NCBI RefSeq assembly: GCF_014839805.1
Contig: NC_051141.1
Span: 15,446,777-15,510,776, forward strand
Direction of reading: 5' to 3'
From: Manduca sexta
Lineage: Eukaryota; Arthropoda; Insecta; Lepidoptera; Sphingidae
Length of the DNA stretch: 64,000 nt
Shown here piece by piece: positions 61,303 to 64,000 of this stretch; position 1 is the stretch's first letter, and each line of letters starts with the position of its first letter. The notes under the pieces are model-generated. The model was not told the DNA's origin. It saw only the letters and a program-made list of their open reading frames with translations, and did no database searches. A program made the translations under genes and the position numbers.

Positions 61303-61680
61303 CAAAATATAACAGTACATACTGTTCCTTTAAATAATAATACTTACTTAAATAATTAATAGCGGTGTTGTAAAGGCGAAAAAATATTTTTAATAAAAAA
61401 AGCATAAGGGAACTTTTATACGAACTAGGGGAGTGTTGGGAATCGAACCCAAGACCCATCAGCGTGATACGCCGGCGCTCTACCACTGAGCTACACTCCC
61501 GATGAATTGATAAGCAAATTTAACTATTGGTCGGACGCTAACTGCGTTGATGGCGTAGTTGTATAACGGTATGACTGCAGTCTTGCGGGCTCGGGTTCGA
61601 TTCCCCTGTCTGGTAAAGGAATTTTTATTTTTTTATTTTATTTAAAAGATAATACACATTTATGCAATGCATTCTGGCGT
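61303..61680. repeat. Composite tRNA-like unit, copy 6 (A minus, B plus)
   Basis: Module A minus at 61429-61500: 72 bp, acceptor and D-stem intact, anticodon position ATC. Its T-loop reads ttcgatt, closest to a canonical B box. Module B plus at about 61540-61613 (tggcgtagttgtataacgg). T-runs lie downstream of both. Confidence 0.88.
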
Positions 61681-61764
61681 ACTGATATAAAAGACATTAT
61701 ATTATCTAATATAAAATATAAATATACTACGATTATAACCCACCGCGTTCTTCACAGTATATAC

Positions 61765-62205
61765 TATACAGGGTGTCCCAGAAAGTATTATCAAGCGGAG
61801 GTCTAGAGATAGAACACCCCTTGGGGTATCCGAATCACCCCCACGTATGTTCCGCGATTTTTCATAGTTTTCAAGATATGAATATTTTTCTGAATTTTTG
61901 AGAATTTTCGATTTCACCGATTAAATGTTTTCTTCAAAAGTAAAAGACTTATTCGAGATTTTTTTATTGCAACAAAATTTTCATTAGTTGTACTTTTTTT
62001 TGCTTAAAACATCAGCTTCGTAACTTGAATGAAAATTATGACAATGTAGGTGTAAAGTGAAAAACTTATGTTCTATGAATTATGACTTAAATTTTCTTCG
62101 TTAAATTTAAAAACCTAAACAGGTGTCTTCGTGGTTCTAAGGAAGATCAAAAACTACTCCAGACTCTCAACTTACATATTCATCCAACAAAAATCTGGGC
62201 CACTA
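61765..62205 (+). repeat. Repeat with cagggtgtccc terminus, inverted partner of 31700-32042
   Basis: Begins tacagggtgtcccagaaag. Matches the reverse complement of 31700-32042 but with higher internal indel load. Confidence 0.65.
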
Positions 62206-62369
62206 TGTCTCCTAGTAACTCAAATACAGGCTTGTTATAGTTTAAGAGACAGGTTTAATATACTTATGATTATTATATACAATAATACTAATATTTTAAA
62301 ACTGTACCCATTGTCAACAATGTATGTACATTTATTTTGGAAATAAAATTGTATTATTTTCATATTACT

Positions 62370-62870
62370 TTATGCACCCGGAGTGCATCTGCATGTGGTA
62401 TAGATTGCACTGGTGTACTAGAACATCATAACAATGCAGGAGTGTTGCCGTTAGTACCTCTGTATGCGTTCATATGCATATTATTACACACACAGGCAGT
62501 TCCGGTCTGTAAGCTAGCATGGGGTGAGGTACCTAGGTATTACACAATGCACTAGAGCGCAAGAGAGAGATGTATACGTTCAAACTATATGTTAAAAGGT
62601 GAAGATAGATTCAGATGGAACGTCATCACGTAAATCAATACAAATGTATAGACAGCATAAAGCGTTTACATTGCGAATGAAAAAATAGAAGCTCGGGCAA
62701 AGTATTTAACGAGATTTGATTTGATTTTCCAGTATTTACTAATATATGTTATATATATGTGTACTTTATTCTATGCGTGGTTTCTAGAAGTAGCAGCAAA
62801 AATATTTTTGCATAACATGTGATAAACCTATCTTATTCTTTTCGGTACTAAATAAAGTCACATAAATATT
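62370..62870. repeat. Right arm of the inverted repeat (partner 59340-60275)
   Basis: Contains gcacccggagtgcatctgca and gaagatagattcagatggaa, reverse-complementary to the left arm. Confidence 0.82.
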
Positions 62871-64000
62871 GTTCTGTCAGTTTTATTGTATTCGAATTGT
62901 TTGGAAATTTCTTTTACTCAGTAAATCCAATCTAACAACTAAAGTCATCCTTCTTAGTGGCGGTAAAAACCTCAGAATAATGACAAGCATAGAAGTAACA
63001 CTATGACATTTGAGCGTACTCTGTCTTAGACAGCAAGAAATTTAATTGTGTTGCGATCCCTTCTGATATCTTATCGATATCGATAGATACTTTGTCTATC
63101 GGCTACGGTAAATTCACAAACCTGCTAAAATAAACACTTTTCGGTCAGTCAACTACAAACCGTTGCAAATTGCTATTTTAGATAAAGGCTAAAAAAAGAT
63201 ATCAATATCCTGATTTGGTATTCAAGTACCAAAAGAAGTCTGGATATATAAAAGCACTCGTTAAGAAGCTGTTAAAATACAATAAACTTAAAAAAAAAAC
63301 TTGTTCTATAACTACCGGCTTTCTTCGAGCTAAATTTTGTCCAATTTTCATTTGCTATTTACAGCAGTTTGATGCCTTCCGAAACGTCATTCAAACAAAA
63401 ATGGTCAAGCATGTAGATTATTAAATTAAGAAAATGTTAGAAATTTCGGAAGGAATGGAAACCGCTGTAAGTAACAAACAAGAAATCAGCCGGAATTTCG
63501 TTTAGGAGAAAGCCAGTACGCCTTCTGTTCTTTTCTGACTTTCTTAGGGATTAAAAGATACCCAAGAGGTGTGATTTGACAGAAGCTACTAAAATGGGAC
63601 AGTAAAATTAAAACACAGCGGTATCATTCATGTCACATATGTTTGATAACTTATTTCAATGTTAATAAAACTTTTTCGAAATGCTTAGAGCAAACACGGT
63701 GCTGTTTTTTCCAATGCCAATTGGGACGAGCTATGGCAACGATCCATTTTTGCCTCATAGCATCATCTGTGGGGAATCTGCAATGAAACACATTGTATGA
63801 AACACACTATGAAAATCAGATACTTTCCTTAACCCCCAGCCTTCGCGCACGGTTTCCAAGTGGCTTTTACCACTACACCACCGTATATTGAAAGTAAAAG
63901 ACAATTTATGCAAAATAGTAAACTACAATATTCTAACATCTATGTTATCGACAGAATATGCAGCACAACACTATTGAACACGACTACGTAAATTGGTAAA
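62871..64000. other. AT-rich end of window, nothing identified
   Basis: A lysine-rich plus-strand frame at 63215-63424 has no family features and lies in an AT-rich stretch; I do not call it a gene. Confidence 0.4.

Overview
The window looks like a lepidopteran (moth or butterfly) nuclear genome segment. It has intron-split genes with GT/AG junctions, AT-rich non-coding DNA, tRNA-derived SINEs of a type common in Lepidoptera, many small non-autonomous Helitrons with lepidopteran-style ends, and foldback MITEs. There is no bacterial, viral or CRISPR content. Only two protein genes are recognisable with confidence.

1-10.2 kb: a mitochondrial ADP/ATP translocase gene (ANT, plus strand). Exons 1-3 and their surroundings occur twice (1-3070 and 6560-9625). 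Nearly all the differences I found are homopolymer lengths, and a 500-N gap follows the first copy. Only one last exon exists (9956-10196). The most economical reading is one gene assembled twice because two overlapping contigs were joined with a gap rather than merged. Copy 2 and the last exon carry three one-base homopolymer losses that break the frame.

10.2-11.5 kb: convergent intergenic space with two perfect hairpins, a SINE relic and a foldback MITE with TAA target duplications.

11.55-30.17 kb: 25 exons (minus strand) of an axonemal dynein heavy chain of the DNAH5/DNAH8 outer-arm type. They join in frame over 9,357 nt (3,118 codons plus stop), from the end of the tail through AAA1-AAA6, the stalk and the C-terminus. 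About 1,500 N-terminal residues are not visible. The introns hold SINE, LINE, Helitron and MITE relics, including a TTAA-flanked 452-bp nested foldback in the last intron.

30.2-64 kb: no recognisable host gene; a mosaic of repeats in direct and inverted order. The most unusual is a composite unit with two tRNA-like modules back to back, transcribing outwards. The 72-bp module A occurs six times and its partner module B five times. The mosaic also holds long inverted repeats (32.5-34.8 with 53.4-56.4 kb; 59.3-60.3 with 62.4-62.9 kb; 31.7-32.0 with 61.8-62.2 kb). There are Helitrons with 1, 3 or 4 copies of a 123-bp internal repeat, a mariner relic, and a roughly 230-bp nearly identical ORF-bearing island shared by 56.5 and 60.7 kb. 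This stretch could be a giant 5' intron of the dynein gene, a repeat-rich block beside it, or a misjoin; the sequence alone does not decide.
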